Part shown: piece by piece, positions 1-7,994 of the stretch
How positions within the stretch are numbered: the stretch's first letter is position 1
Layout: every line of letters starts with the position of its first letter
NCBI GenBank assembly: GCA_016210115.1
Contig: JACQUW010000150.1
Location: forward strand, 1 to 33,545
DNA from: Deltaproteobacteria bacterium
GTDB taxonomy: Bacteria > Desulfobacterota > Binatia > UBA9968
Reading direction: 5' to 3'
DNA length: 33,545 bases
Translations under genes and position numbers: made by a program
Notes under the pieces: model-generated
Seen by the model: the letters and a program-made list of their open reading frames with translations, nothing else
Databases searched by the model: none
Told to the model about the DNA's origin: nothing

Positions 1-37
1 CCTCTGTCCTCCCCCGCGTCGCGGGGGAGGACAGAGG
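1..37. repeat. Perfect 17-bp inverted repeat (hairpin)
   Basis: Bases 1-17 are the exact reverse complement of bases 21-37, leaving a three-base loop (gtc). The stem is very GC-rich (CCCCCGC/GCGGGGG near the loop) and no T-run follows on the plus strand. It could be a terminator for a gene left of the window, or a dispersed palindromic element like the others in this window. The upstream gene is not visible. Confidence 0.75.
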
Positions 38-43
38 TGGGGG

Positions 44-69
44 CTTAAACGGATTGAACGTTTTGAACT
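44..69. repeat. TTGAAC-type repeat, copy A
   Basis: A short run of degenerate 9-10 bp units of the form NNTTTGAAC (ttaaacgg, attgaacg, ttttgaact). The same unit recurs at 1412-1457 and 32916-32962. It lies just upstream of the first gene and has no obvious coding role. Confidence 0.5.
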
Positions 70-155
70 GCGGTTGGAGCTGGCCGGCTCACGTGTCGAT
101 CGACAAAGATTCGCGGTTCACGTTGACTGATTTGGCATACTTTAGGGGGTTAGAA

Positions 156-431
156 ATGAGCGAAGAAGAAAAATCAAAAAGAGGCGGAATTCTCCAGGTC
201 TTCAAAGACATCGTCTATGGGATGTCCTCTCACGAGATGACACGTCAGGCAGTCCGCAGCCGGGCCAGTATGGAGCATCTTTTTATCCTGATCACGATGG
301 GTGACCTGCTGGGTGTTCCGATTCTCCCTCCTTACTACTCGCTTCGGCTTCTGCCGTATGTGACCCCGCAGATCAGCTCGTGGAAGCGGCGGATGCTTCG
401 GGAGAAGGATATCACCGATACGCTGGGATAG
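156..431 (+). CDS. Small protein of unknown function paired with ArsA-like ATPases
   Basis: This encodes 91 residues of no family I recognise. The ATG at 156 was chosen because AGGGGG lies about seven bases upstream; an earlier in-frame start at 54 would be read out of repeat sequence. The N-terminus is charged (MSEEEKSKRGG). A hydrophobic, proline-containing stretch covers about residues 41-70 (LFILITMGDLLGVPILPPYY), and a basic tail follows (WKRRMLREKD). It stops 11 bases before the ATG of the first ArsA-like ATPase, so the three genes probably form one operon. ArsA/Get3 ATPases handle hydrophobic segments, so it may be a partner or client of the pair; that is inference from adjacency and composition only. 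Confidence 0.7.
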   Translation: MSEEEKSKRGGILQVFKDIVYGMSSHEMTRQAVRSRASMEHLFILITMGDLLGVPILPPYYSLRLLPYVTPQISSWKRRMLREKDITDTLG

Positions 432-442
432 CCTCCGAGAAT

Positions 443-1435
443 ATGTCGCTCAAGGAAATCTTCGAAAATCAGCCTGAGCGCCGTTATATAATGTTCGGCG
501 GCAAGGGTGGTTTGGGTAAAACGACGCTCTCTGCCACCTGCGCCTTATGGCTGGCGCGCCAGGGAAAGCGAGTTCTCCTGTTCTCAGTCGATCCGCAGGC
601 GAGCCTTTCGGATATTTTCGAGCGGGATATCTTCGGCAAAGGCCCGGTGCCTATTGTGGAAAACCTTTGGGCTCAGGAGATCGACGCGGACAAAAGGATC
701 CGCGAGTATCAGGACGAGATCCGGAGAAAGATCCTGGACATGTACGGATTTGACCGTGTCCCGGAAGAAATCGATAACTACATCTCGGCCGCATCGGCGG
801 AGCCCGCGATGGAAGAGAGCGCCATATTCGACGCCGTGGTCGATATTATCGTCCAGGGCAATTACGACTATTACATTTACGACCTGGTCCCCCTGGGTCA
901 CGCCCTTTACTATCTTTCTATGGCCAAGGTCTACGACGAGTGGATCAACAAGATCACGAAGCTGCGGGAGGAGATGCGCCAGTATGATCAGATGGCGGCC
1001 ACTCTGCGCCGGCAGCAGGCGTTAGAGGAAGATAAAATCCTTGAAGAGCTGCAGTACATCAAAAACCGCATCAACGCTTCCTCGCAGATTCTTACGGACA
1101 AGCGCCGAACGGCATTTTTCTTCGTGCTGATCCCTGAGGAGATGATTCTTTTGGATACGCGCAAGGCGTCGGAGCTCTTTGCTCGATTTGACGTGCCGAT
1201 TTCCGGGTACGTGGTGAACCGCGTTCTGCCGCCGCATCTGGAGCAGGAGAACCTCCCGGTATACCTGAAGAACCGAATAGCGATGCAGCAGAAGTATTTG
1301 GCGCAAATTCGCGAGAGCCTGGGCTCTCAGGTTCTGGCCTACGTGCCGGAGATGGAGCGCGATATCACGGGACTTCCCATGATTGAGAGACTCGCTGAAA
1401 GGCTGTTCCAAAGTTCAAACGATTTGAACCCTTGA
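443..1435 (+). CDS. ArsA/Get3-family ATPase, first copy (degenerate switch II)
   Basis: A single-domain 330-residue ATPase of the ArsA/GET3 family (SIMIBI class P-loop NTPases). The deviant Walker A GGKGGLGKTT spans residues 19-28 and keeps both the signature lysine (K21) and the P-loop lysine (K26). Switch I is canonical (D50-PQASLSD). The position that normally reads DTAPTGH is D147-LVPLGH, so switch II is degenerate. A charged helical, possibly coiled-coil segment spans about 190-235. There is one cysteine (in SATCALW), so the arsenite-binding cysteines of ArsA and the CxxC of Get3 are missing. ATG 443 was chosen over an overlapping GTG at 380 because it gives the usual short lead into the P-loop; no clear ribosome binding site precedes it, which suggests translational coupling. 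The last residues (SSNDLNP) are read through a dispersed repeat. It probably dimerises with the next gene product. Confidence 0.85.
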   Translation: MSLKEIFENQPERRYIMFGGKGGLGKTTLSATCALWLARQGKRVLLFSVDPQASLSDIFERDIFGKGPVPIVENLWAQEIDADKRIREYQDEIRRKILDMYGFDRVPEEIDNYISAASAEPAMEESAIFDAVVDIIVQGNYDYYIYDLVPLGHALYYLSMAKVYDEWINKITKLREEMRQYDQMAATLRRQQALEEDKILEELQYIKNRINASSQILTDKRRTAFFFVLIPEEMILLDTRKASELFARFDVPISGYVVNRVLPPHLEQENLPVYLKNRIAMQQKYLAQIRESLGSQVLAYVPEMERDITGLPMIERLAERLFQSSNDLNP

Positions 1436-1457
1436 ACCGCCTGAATGGTTTGAGCGA
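1412..1457. repeat. TTGAAC-type repeat, copy B, inside coding sequence
   Basis: Degenerate units resembling gatttgaac run across the end of the first ArsA-like gene and the region before the second. Bases 1419-1437 (acgatttgaacccttgaac) match exactly, in reverse complement, bases 32944-32962. The element supplies the last codons of the upstream protein and its stop codon. Confidence 0.6.
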
Positions 1458-1467
1458 TACGATCGGT

Positions 1468-2457
1468 ATGAGCCAGATCACTGTTTCCATGGCGCAATAC
1501 TTGCGCGAGCATGCGGCGCTAAAGTACGTGTTCTTCGGCGGTAAAGGCGGGGTCGGGAAAACAGCCTTGGCGGGCGCGACGGCGCTTTGGCTAGCCGGGC
1601 AGGGGAAGCGCACGCTTCTTGCGTCAACCAATCCTGTGCACAGCCTTTCCGGGCTACTGGAGCAGTCTGTATTCGGCGCTCCCACTCCGGTGAAAGGGGC
1701 AGAGAACTTTTGGGCCTACGAAATCGACACGCGGGAAACCATCGAACGCTCCAAGAAAGAGATCCGGGAGAAGATTCAGTGGTTTTTAAAATTCGCGGAT
1801 ATCTCAACAAAAGCGGATGAGTTCGTGGAGTCCGCCACGATGAACCCGGCCTTCGAAGAGTCGGCCATGTTTGAGAACATGGTGGATCTCATGCTCAAAG
1901 ACGAGTACGACGTTTACGTCTTTGACACCGCTCCCACGGCCAACGCCAGACGCCTGCTCGGCATGTCCAAGGTTTACTCCCTTTGGGTGGATAAGATGCT
2001 CAAATCCCGGGAGGAGGCGCGCACCCTGCGTGAGATGCTCTCCTTTAGCAAGAAGAAAGACGAGGATCCTCTGCTAGATTACCTTCTCAATTTCAGACAG
2101 AGAATGGGTGAAGCACGGGAACGCCTCACCGACGCTGAAAAGACCGCTTTTTTCTTCGTAACACTTCCTGAAGCCCTTCCTATAGCGGTGATCACCCGTT
2201 TTATCGGCTGGTTCCACGATTTCGGGATCCCCGTGGGAGGCGTGGTCGTCAACATGCTGCTTGACCGGGCCGCGCTCGGACGAGATCTCCCGGAGTTTGT
2301 CCTGAATCGGCTGCAGATGCAGGAAGGGCACATGAAAACCATCTGGGAGAAATTTGACGGATCAGTCCGCGCTTTGGTCCCTCTTTTCGACCGGGAAGTT
2401 CGGGGCATGGACATGCTCCATCAGGCCGGTGCTCGCCTGTTCAGTGAAACCGCGTAA
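1468..2457 (+). CDS. ArsA/Get3-family ATPase, second copy (switch I Asp replaced by Asn)
   Basis: A 329-residue paralogue of the preceding protein. Walker A is GGKGGVGKT at about 24-32. Switch I reads TN55-PVHSLSG, so the catalytic aspartate of the family (D57 of yeast Get3, D45 of E. coli ArsA) is asparagine. Switch II is near normal (D153-TAPTAN). There are no cysteines at all, which argues against metalloid binding. The pair is therefore complementary: the first copy keeps switch I and loses switch II, this one the reverse. ATG 1468 is preferred; a TTG at 1432 overlapping the upstream stop would add twelve residues encoded by repeat sequence. The likely role is one half of a heterodimeric ATPase; the cargo is unknown. 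Confidence 0.85.
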   Translation: MSQITVSMAQYLREHAALKYVFFGGKGGVGKTALAGATALWLAGQGKRTLLASTNPVHSLSGLLEQSVFGAPTPVKGAENFWAYEIDTRETIERSKKEIREKIQWFLKFADISTKADEFVESATMNPAFEESAMFENMVDLMLKDEYDVYVFDTAPTANARRLLGMSKVYSLWVDKMLKSREEARTLREMLSFSKKKDEDPLLDYLLNFRQRMGEARERLTDAEKTAFFFVTLPEALPIAVITRFIGWFHDFGIPVGGVVVNMLLDRAALGRDLPEFVLNRLQMQEGHMKTIWEKFDGSVRALVPLFDREVRGMDMLHQAGARLFSETA

Positions 2458-2565
2458 CCCAGAACCTCTGCTCATTTATCTTTATTCTGGCCCCGTTTTT
2501 GCTTTTGTTCCCCCAGAGCCTATAAATCGCGCGTTTCTCTTAGTTTTGGGAATGAGGGGGATCCC

Positions 2566-3531
2566 TTGAACACAATCGCTTTTTTACTTGTGCTGGTTCA
2601 TTTCGTTTGTTATGCAATCCCGTCTGAGGCCCAAAAACTCTTTCGGATTGCATCTTTGAATACAGGTGAACAGTTTGTGAGCTCGTTTGAAGGATTCAAA
2701 AGCCGTATGGCTGAACTGGGATACAAAGAGGGCTGGAACGTACGCTACAGTTATTACGACGCCAAAGGAAGCGATAGCGTCCTAAACAAATTTTCCCGCA
2801 ATATCGTTGAGGAAAAAGTGGATCTCATCGTCACCTCCTCGACGACGGCCACGGTCGCCGCAGCTAGGGCGACGAAGGGCAGCAATATCCCGGTCTTGTT
2901 CCTCAGCGCCGGGAACCCGGAAAAATTTATCAAAAGCTTTTCGAGCTCCGGAAGTAATCTGGCGGGAATCAGCTCTGCTACCGTGGAAATCACCGGAAAA
3001 AAATTCGAGCTCATTAGAGATATCGCGCCGTGGGTCAAGCGCATCGCTACCCTGCAGGATCCCAACGGGGTGAATTTTGAAGCCAACCTGCGAGAGAGCC
3101 GGAACGCGGCAAAGATCTTAGGATTTACGCTCAGGGAGTTCGCAACCGGCAGCCGAGAAGAGATTGTCAATATCCTTCCAACGATCACGCGGCAGTCAGC
3201 GGATGCCATCTTTACTCCCCCCGATTCGCTAATCACGCAATTAATCGACATGATCATCAACCAGGCGATTCGGGAGAAGCTGCCATTGATCACCTCTTTA
3301 CTGGCCAACGTGAAAAAGGGTTGTCTGGCGACTTACGCGGCCGACTATTCTGCACTCGGAGGTCAGGGCGCAGTCCTCGCCGACAAGATTTTCCGGGGGA
3401 CAAAACCTGCCGATCTTCCTGTAGAGCTGCCTAAAAAATGGAAGCTCGTGCTCAACATGAAAACCGCAAGAGCCATCGGCCTTAACATTCCGAAGGAGGT
3501 CCTGTTGAGGGCAGACGAGGTGTTTGAGTGA
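2566..3531 (+). CDS. ABC transporter substrate-binding protein, TrpX-like
   Basis: A 321-residue periplasmic binding protein of the ABC_sub_bind (TrpX-like) family. The TTG start follows GAGGGGG at a suitable distance and begins a signal peptide (hydrophobic core at about 4-16, likely cleavage after SEA near residue 22). Family-type segments include the early KSRMAELGYKEGWNVRYSYYDAKG, the VDLIVTSSTTATVAAARATKGSNIPVLF strand-helix region, and a C-terminal GLNIPKEVLLRADEVF, all split here only by intervening sequence. No permease or ATPase gene adjoins it. A histidine kinase with a periplasmic sensor domain starts 26 bases downstream, so the protein may deliver ligand information to that kinase. 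Family assignment is firm; the ligand is unknown. Confidence 0.85.
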   Translation: MNTIAFLLVLVHFVCYAIPSEAQKLFRIASLNTGEQFVSSFEGFKSRMAELGYKEGWNVRYSYYDAKGSDSVLNKFSRNIVEEKVDLIVTSSTTATVAAARATKGSNIPVLFLSAGNPEKFIKSFSSSGSNLAGISSATVEITGKKFELIRDIAPWVKRIATLQDPNGVNFEANLRESRNAAKILGFTLREFATGSREEIVNILPTITRQSADAIFTPPDSLITQLIDMIINQAIREKLPLITSLLANVKKGCLATYAADYSALGGQGAVLADKIFRGTKPADLPVELPKKWKLVLNMKTARAIGLNIPKEVLLRADEVFE

Positions 3532-3557
3532 GAAGGGTTGCGCTGGAGTGACAGCAA

Positions 3558-6449
3558 GTGACGGGGCTATTCTCCTGGCATAAGAAGAGTATTCGCCGGC
3601 GACTTCTTTTATGGGGACTCGCGCTTCTTTTTTTGGCTTTGGCCGTCAATACAGTCGCCGGCTCGATTTACACCCGCCGGCAGATCAAAAAGGCTGCCGC
3701 GGAGTTGCAAGCCGATATCGCAATCCGCGTGGCGAACAGAATTCGGAATTTCGTCGGCAGCAAACAGGAACGGTTGAGTGATCTGAGCATCTCTCTGAGT
3801 CTCCATCCGTTCGGGAGTGGAGAACAAAGACTGCTGGCGCTTCTGCTTCTTAAAAATGAAGCCGCAATTACGGAAATCTCGATTCTGGATGCAAAAGGAA
3901 TGGAGGTCGTGAAGGTCTCCGAAAGGAAGCTGTACATTGCCTCCGACCTGACCGACCAAAGCGCAGCGGAAAAATATAAGAAGGCCATCAAAGGCGAGCC
4001 GTATATCAGTCGGGTTTATACCTCCGATAAGGCCGAGCCGTATCTGACTCTGGCAGTTCCCATAAGGCTTACTCGCCAACAGATGATCGGGGTCGTTTCC
4101 GCTGAGGCCAATCTGAAAACTCTCTGGCAGGTGATCGGTGAAACAAGGTTCGGCGGTGCGGGCTATGCTTATCTGGTGGATGGCCGGGGAAATCTCATTG
4201 CGCACAGAGATCCGTCGCTGGTTCTCAAGAGAACCAACCTCGCGGAAGTCCATGAAGTGAGTGATTTTCTCCGTCATCCCACGGGCCTGGATACAACGCC
4301 TGCCAGCGAAAACACCGGGTTCGCGGGAAAACCCGTTTTAAGCACTCATGCTCCGGTTAGGGATTTGGGCTGGGGAGTTATTCTAGAAGAGCCGCTGGAC
4401 GTCGCGTTGGCGGAGGTCAAAAAACTGGAGCGCTACGCAGGAGTGGTGTTAGGCCTGGGGCTTTTTGTTGGAACCCTGATCATTATGTGGTTCAGCGGCC
4501 AGATCACCGAGCCGATTCGCGAGCTGCATCGCGGCGCTACATTCATCGGCAGAGGACATCTGGATCATAGGGTTTTCACGAAAAGCGAGGACGAAATCGG
4601 CGAGTTGGCGCATGAATTTAATAAAATGGCGGCGGACCTTAAAACCGCCTATACCACGCTCGAGGAAAGGGTCGAGCAAAGAACGATTGACCTCTCCGCC
4701 TTGTACCGGGTCACATCCGCGGTAAACCAGTCTCTGGATCTCGACAAAGTGCTTCATGAAGTGATCGACGTATTGAAGGAGATCTTTGGCTTTGATGCCA
4801 CCCGGGTCTTTCTTTTCAACGGCCATGGCGATGAGTTGCGTCTAAAGGCTTCGTCTACAACGCAGCCTGACGTCTGGGCTCAAATCAAGGTGTTCAAACG
4901 GGGACAAGGAATTGTCGGCATGGTGGCGGAGTCCGGCAAACCGATCGTATTCGAGAATATTGAGACGGATTGCAGGTATCGTCAATTGAGCCATAGTCAG
5001 GTGACGCAAAAAGCCGGCTTCAGATTTTTTGCGGTGTTTCCTGTAAAGGCGAAGGAAAAATCTGTGGGAGTCATGGTTTTCATAGGCAAGGCCCCCCGCA
5101 GGTTGGAGTCCGATGAGGAGCGACTGCTGACATCGGTGTCAGAACAGATCGGTGTGGCGGTGGAGCGCGCCAGTATCTTTGACGAAGCGGTTCGCAGAGC
5201 CCAACGCCTTTCCACTCTCCATGACGTCGCCACCACCGTAAGCCAGTCATTAGACGTGGAGCTGGTACTGCGACAGGCCGTCGAGAAGGTGGCGCAGGTG
5301 CTCCGCTTCGACGCTGTCTGGATTTTCCTGGTTAATGCGGCTGAAAACGAGTTGGAGGTGAAGTCTTACTATGGGTTAAGCGCCGCTTCCGGTCAGGCAT
5401 TGAGCAGGCGAAAGATGGGCGAGGGAGTCGCAGGCAGGGTGGCAACGAGCGGTGAGGCGATCGTATTTGAAGACATCCAAGATGATCCGCGCTACGTACA
5501 GCTTTCCAGTGGAAAACTGGCCAAGTTGTGGGGATTCAGGTCGATGGGGGGCTTCCCGATACGGGCCAAAGGAAAGATGCTCGGGGTTCTCAGCCTGGCC
5601 AGCCATGACCGCCACCGCTTTCCTGGGGACGAACTGGAGTGGATCAGCTCGATCGCGAGCGAGATCGGCGTCAGTATCGAGAATGCCGCTCTTTTTGAAG
5701 AGGTGAGTCGAAAAACCGCCGAGCTCGAAAAAGCTTACGGGAGCTTACAGGAGGCGAGCCGGGCCAAATCGGAATTCATGGCCGCGATGTCGCACGAACT
5801 GCGCACGCCCCTTAACGTCATTGTGGGAAACGCTGATTTGGCCAAGGATGGGTTTTTCGGTGAAGTCAGCGAGCAGCAAAAGCAAGCGCTGGAAAAGATA
5901 CTCCGTTATTCCAGCGTTCTCCTCAAGCTCATCAATGACGTGCTGACCCTCACCCGCATCGAGGCAAAAAAGATGTCATTCAATACTTCCTCGTTGAGTA
6001 TTGAAGAGATCGTTGGCCACGCCAAAACGCACGTCGAGCAGCTCAACCGGGATCGCCGTCTGGAGGTCGTCTGGAACGTCGAAAAGAACCTTCCCAGGAT
6101 CATGACGGACGGCTTAAAGTTGGAAGAGATTCTGCAAAACCTGATTGGCAACGCTTTCAAGTTCACTTCCAGGGGAGGGATTCAAGTGAGCGTGCGAGAC
6201 CTCCGGGGGAACCGCCGGATCGAGTTCTCGGTGGCCGACACGGGCATTGGAATCAAAAAGGACGACCTGGAGAGGATTTTCGATGAATTTCACCAGCTCG
6301 ATGGCGCGCACACAGGGGATTACAGTGGGGTGGGTTTGGGGCTCAGTATCGTCAAGAAATATCTCGATCTCATGCACGGCGACATCCACGTAAAAAGCGA
6401 GCCGGGGGCGGGCTCAACCTTTACCTTTACGTTGCCGTACGAAGTTTGA
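3558..6449 (+). CDS. Membrane sensor histidine kinase, Cache-HAMP-GAF-GAF-HisKA-HATPase
   Basis: A 963-residue inner-membrane kinase. Membrane helices lie at about 16-36 and 293-312 and enclose a periplasmic Cache-like sensor region (YISRVYTSDKAEPYLTLAVP; GYAYLVDGRGNLIAHRD). A HAMP linker covers about 313-366. Two cytoplasmic GAF domains follow at about 394-540 and 566-715, each starting with a SLD-LV/VL motif and ending with an SIENA/VERAS-type helix. The HisKA motif MSHELRTPLN places the phospho-accepting histidine at H746. The ATPase domain shows the N box (N865), DTGIGI at 894 and GVGLGLSIV. No receiver domain is attached and no response regulator gene is nearby, so its partner is encoded elsewhere. 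The GTG start lies just after the upstream binding-protein gene, which suggests co-transcription and a shared sensory task. Confidence 0.92.
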   Translation: MTGLFSWHKKSIRRRLLLWGLALLFLALAVNTVAGSIYTRRQIKKAAAELQADIAIRVANRIRNFVGSKQERLSDLSISLSLHPFGSGEQRLLALLLLKNEAAITEISILDAKGMEVVKVSERKLYIASDLTDQSAAEKYKKAIKGEPYISRVYTSDKAEPYLTLAVPIRLTRQQMIGVVSAEANLKTLWQVIGETRFGGAGYAYLVDGRGNLIAHRDPSLVLKRTNLAEVHEVSDFLRHPTGLDTTPASENTGFAGKPVLSTHAPVRDLGWGVILEEPLDVALAEVKKLERYAGVVLGLGLFVGTLIIMWFSGQITEPIRELHRGATFIGRGHLDHRVFTKSEDEIGELAHEFNKMAADLKTAYTTLEERVEQRTIDLSALYRVTSAVNQSLDLDKVLHEVIDVLKEIFGFDATRVFLFNGHGDELRLKASSTTQPDVWAQIKVFKRGQGIVGMVAESGKPIVFENIETDCRYRQLSHSQVTQKAGFRFFAVFPVKAKEKSVGVMVFIGKAPRRLESDEERLLTSVSEQIGVAVERASIFDEAVRRAQRLSTLHDVATTVSQSLDVELVLRQAVEKVAQVLRFDAVWIFLVNAAENELEVKSYYGLSAASGQALSRRKMGEGVAGRVATSGEAIVFEDIQDDPRYVQLSSGKLAKLWGFRSMGGFPIRAKGKMLGVLSLASHDRHRFPGDELEWISSIASEIGVSIENAALFEEVSRKTAELEKAYGSLQEASRAKSEFMAAMSHELRTPLNVIVGNADLAKDGFFGEVSEQQKQALEKILRYSSVLLKLINDVLTLTRIEAKKMSFNTSSLSIEEIVGHAKTHVEQLNRDRRLEVVWNVEKNLPRIMTDGLKLEEILQNLIGNAFKFTSRGGIQVSVRDLRGNRRIEFSVADTGIGIKKDDLERIFDEFHQLDGAHTGDYSGVGLGLSIVKKYLDLMHGDIHVKSEPGAGSTFTFTLPYEV

Positions 6450-6548
6450 ATACGACCCAATACAAAACGCAAAGTGCAAAGTCACGGCGAAGGAGGAGAC
6501 GAGAAATGGGCAGTGTGTTTTCTTTAGTCTTCTTGTTCATCTCAGCCT

Positions 6549-6680
6549 GTCATTCTCGAATGCCTGCCTGTGCGTCGACGCAGACAGGCTTCTATCGGGA
6601 ATCCAGGCGAAACGATGAGCCGTTTTGTTGAACAATGACTGGACCCCCGATAAAAACATTCGGGGTGACAACTTTGGGAT
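6549..6680. repeat. Dispersed palindromic repeat, copy 1, carrying a nested palindrome
   Basis: This fills most of the 308-base gap between the kinase and the CoA-transferase gene. It has a left part (gtcattctcgaatg, then cttctatcgggaatccagg) and a right part (ctggacccccgataaaaa, cattcggggtgacaac). Related sequence occurs at 29871-29955. Here bases 6563-6588, a near-palindrome centred on gtcgac, interrupt the left part; in the other copy the flanks are joined directly. No gene is seen in the gap: a 61-codon frame over the element looks like repeat read-through. Confidence 0.75.
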
Positions 6681-6757
6681 AGGTTCTCGCGTATGTTTTT
6701 TGTGCCCGTGGGTTTGTGCGAGGAATTCGTTTTTCAATTTTACGTCACGGAGATCTT

Positions 6758-7933
6758 ATGGACGGAGCTCTTAACGCAATTCGGGTTGTCGAGTTGGCCA
6801 GTTACGTCACCGGCCCGCTGGCCTCTCTGCTGTTGGCCGATTTGGGCGCGGAGGTCATCAAGGTAGAGCCGCCGGGACAGGGAGATCCTTTTCGTGGCTG
6901 GGGAGAGAAACTCTATTCTGCGACGTTTTGCAGCTTGAACTGCAATAAGAGGAGCCTCACTGTCGACCTGCGCAAAGACGAAGGGCGCGATATTATTCTC
7001 AAGCTCGTCCAGAATGCCGATATTCTAATCGAGAATTTCCGTCCGGGAACCTTGGATAAAAGAGGTTTGGGTTACGACGCCGTCCGTTCACTCAACCCGA
7101 AAATTGTCTATTGCTCGATCTCTGGTTTCGGGCAGGAGGGGCCATATCGGGATCTTCCTGGTTACGATACCGTAGGCCAGGCCATGAGCGGGCTGTTGAG
7201 TCTGGTCACCGACCCTGATCGGCCCCAGGGGATGGGAATCTCGTTTTCGGATCATTTAACCGGCATTTACGCAGCTTATGGGATTCTTGGCGCGCTCGTG
7301 CACCGGATGCTCACCGGCGAGGGGCAGCGCGTGGAAACTTCATTGCTGCGCGCTTCGGTCTCATTCATAAGCGAGAACGCGGCGCGCTACTTTGAGACGG
7401 GCGTGATCCCACGGCGGGCCTACAGAACGCGCACGGCCGGCGTATTCGCCTTTGTGGACAAAGACGGCCAGGCCTTTGTCATTCACCTCTCATCTCCGGA
7501 AAAATTCTGGCGTGGTCTTCTCGAAGTCGTAGGGAAACAAGAATGGGCCGCCGATCCGCGCTTTCGCGATCGGAAGGGCCGCACGGAAAACCATGATCTT
7601 CTCTCAAAGATGCTGCAGGAGATCTTTGCCGGCGGCCGGCGGGAAGATTGGCTGCTGCGGCTTGAGAAGCACGATGTCCCGGCTGCGCCTCTGAACAATC
7701 TCGAGGAGGTATTCCGTGATCCGCAGGTGAAGCAGTATGGGTTTCCTGTAGAGGTAGAACACCCCAAAATGGGAAAAGTGCTTCTGCTCGGAAGCGCCAT
7801 CGATCTCAGCCGCACGCCCCCAACCTTGAACCTCCCCCCGCCGATGCTTGGAGAGCATACGGAAGAGATCTTGAAGGAGCACGGCTACGATCCGGCGGCG
7901 ATTGCAGGGCTAAGAGAAAGCGGCGTGATCTGA
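6758..7933 (+). CDS. Class III CoA-transferase (CaiB/BaiF family)
   Basis: This 391-residue protein matches the CaiB/BaiF family, which moves CoA between an acyl-CoA donor and a carboxylic acid through an aspartyl-CoA intermediate. Typical features are the N-terminal VVELASYVTGPLASLLLADLG with GAEVIKVEPPGQGD, the NKRSLTVDLR stretch, and ENFRPGTLDKRGLGYD. The catalytic aspartate should be D165 in SFSDHLTG. The C-terminal DVPAAPLNNLEEVFRDPQV and the GEHTEEIL end are also standard, and length is normal. ATG 6758 was chosen because GGAG lies about eight bases upstream; a GTG at 6716 lacks this. It converges on a nitrilase/amidohydrolase pair, so it may belong to a carboxylic-acid catabolic route; its substrates cannot be read from sequence. 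Confidence 0.93.
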   Translation: MDGALNAIRVVELASYVTGPLASLLLADLGAEVIKVEPPGQGDPFRGWGEKLYSATFCSLNCNKRSLTVDLRKDEGRDIILKLVQNADILIENFRPGTLDKRGLGYDAVRSLNPKIVYCSISGFGQEGPYRDLPGYDTVGQAMSGLLSLVTDPDRPQGMGISFSDHLTGIYAAYGILGALVHRMLTGEGQRVETSLLRASVSFISENAARYFETGVIPRRAYRTRTAGVFAFVDKDGQAFVIHLSSPEKFWRGLLEVVGKQEWAADPRFRDRKGRTENHDLLSKMLQEIFAGGRREDWLLRLEKHDVPAAPLNNLEEVFRDPQVKQYGFPVEVEHPKMGKVLLLGSAIDLSRTPPTLNLPPPMLGEHTEEILKEHGYDPAAIAGLRESGVI

Positions 7934-7994
7934 TCGAGTCAGCGTCTCAAGTTGATCCATGTTATCCGGCGAGCCGCCTTGACGGCATGCATGA

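Noticed and set aside
443..2457. Arsenite efflux ATPase ArsA
   Set aside because: The metalloid-binding cysteines are missing (one cysteine in two proteins) and no arsB, arsD or arsR gene is nearby.
6446..6631. 61-codon reading frame after the kinase gene
   Set aside because: It runs through the palindromic repeat and shows no protein-like pattern or good ribosome binding site.
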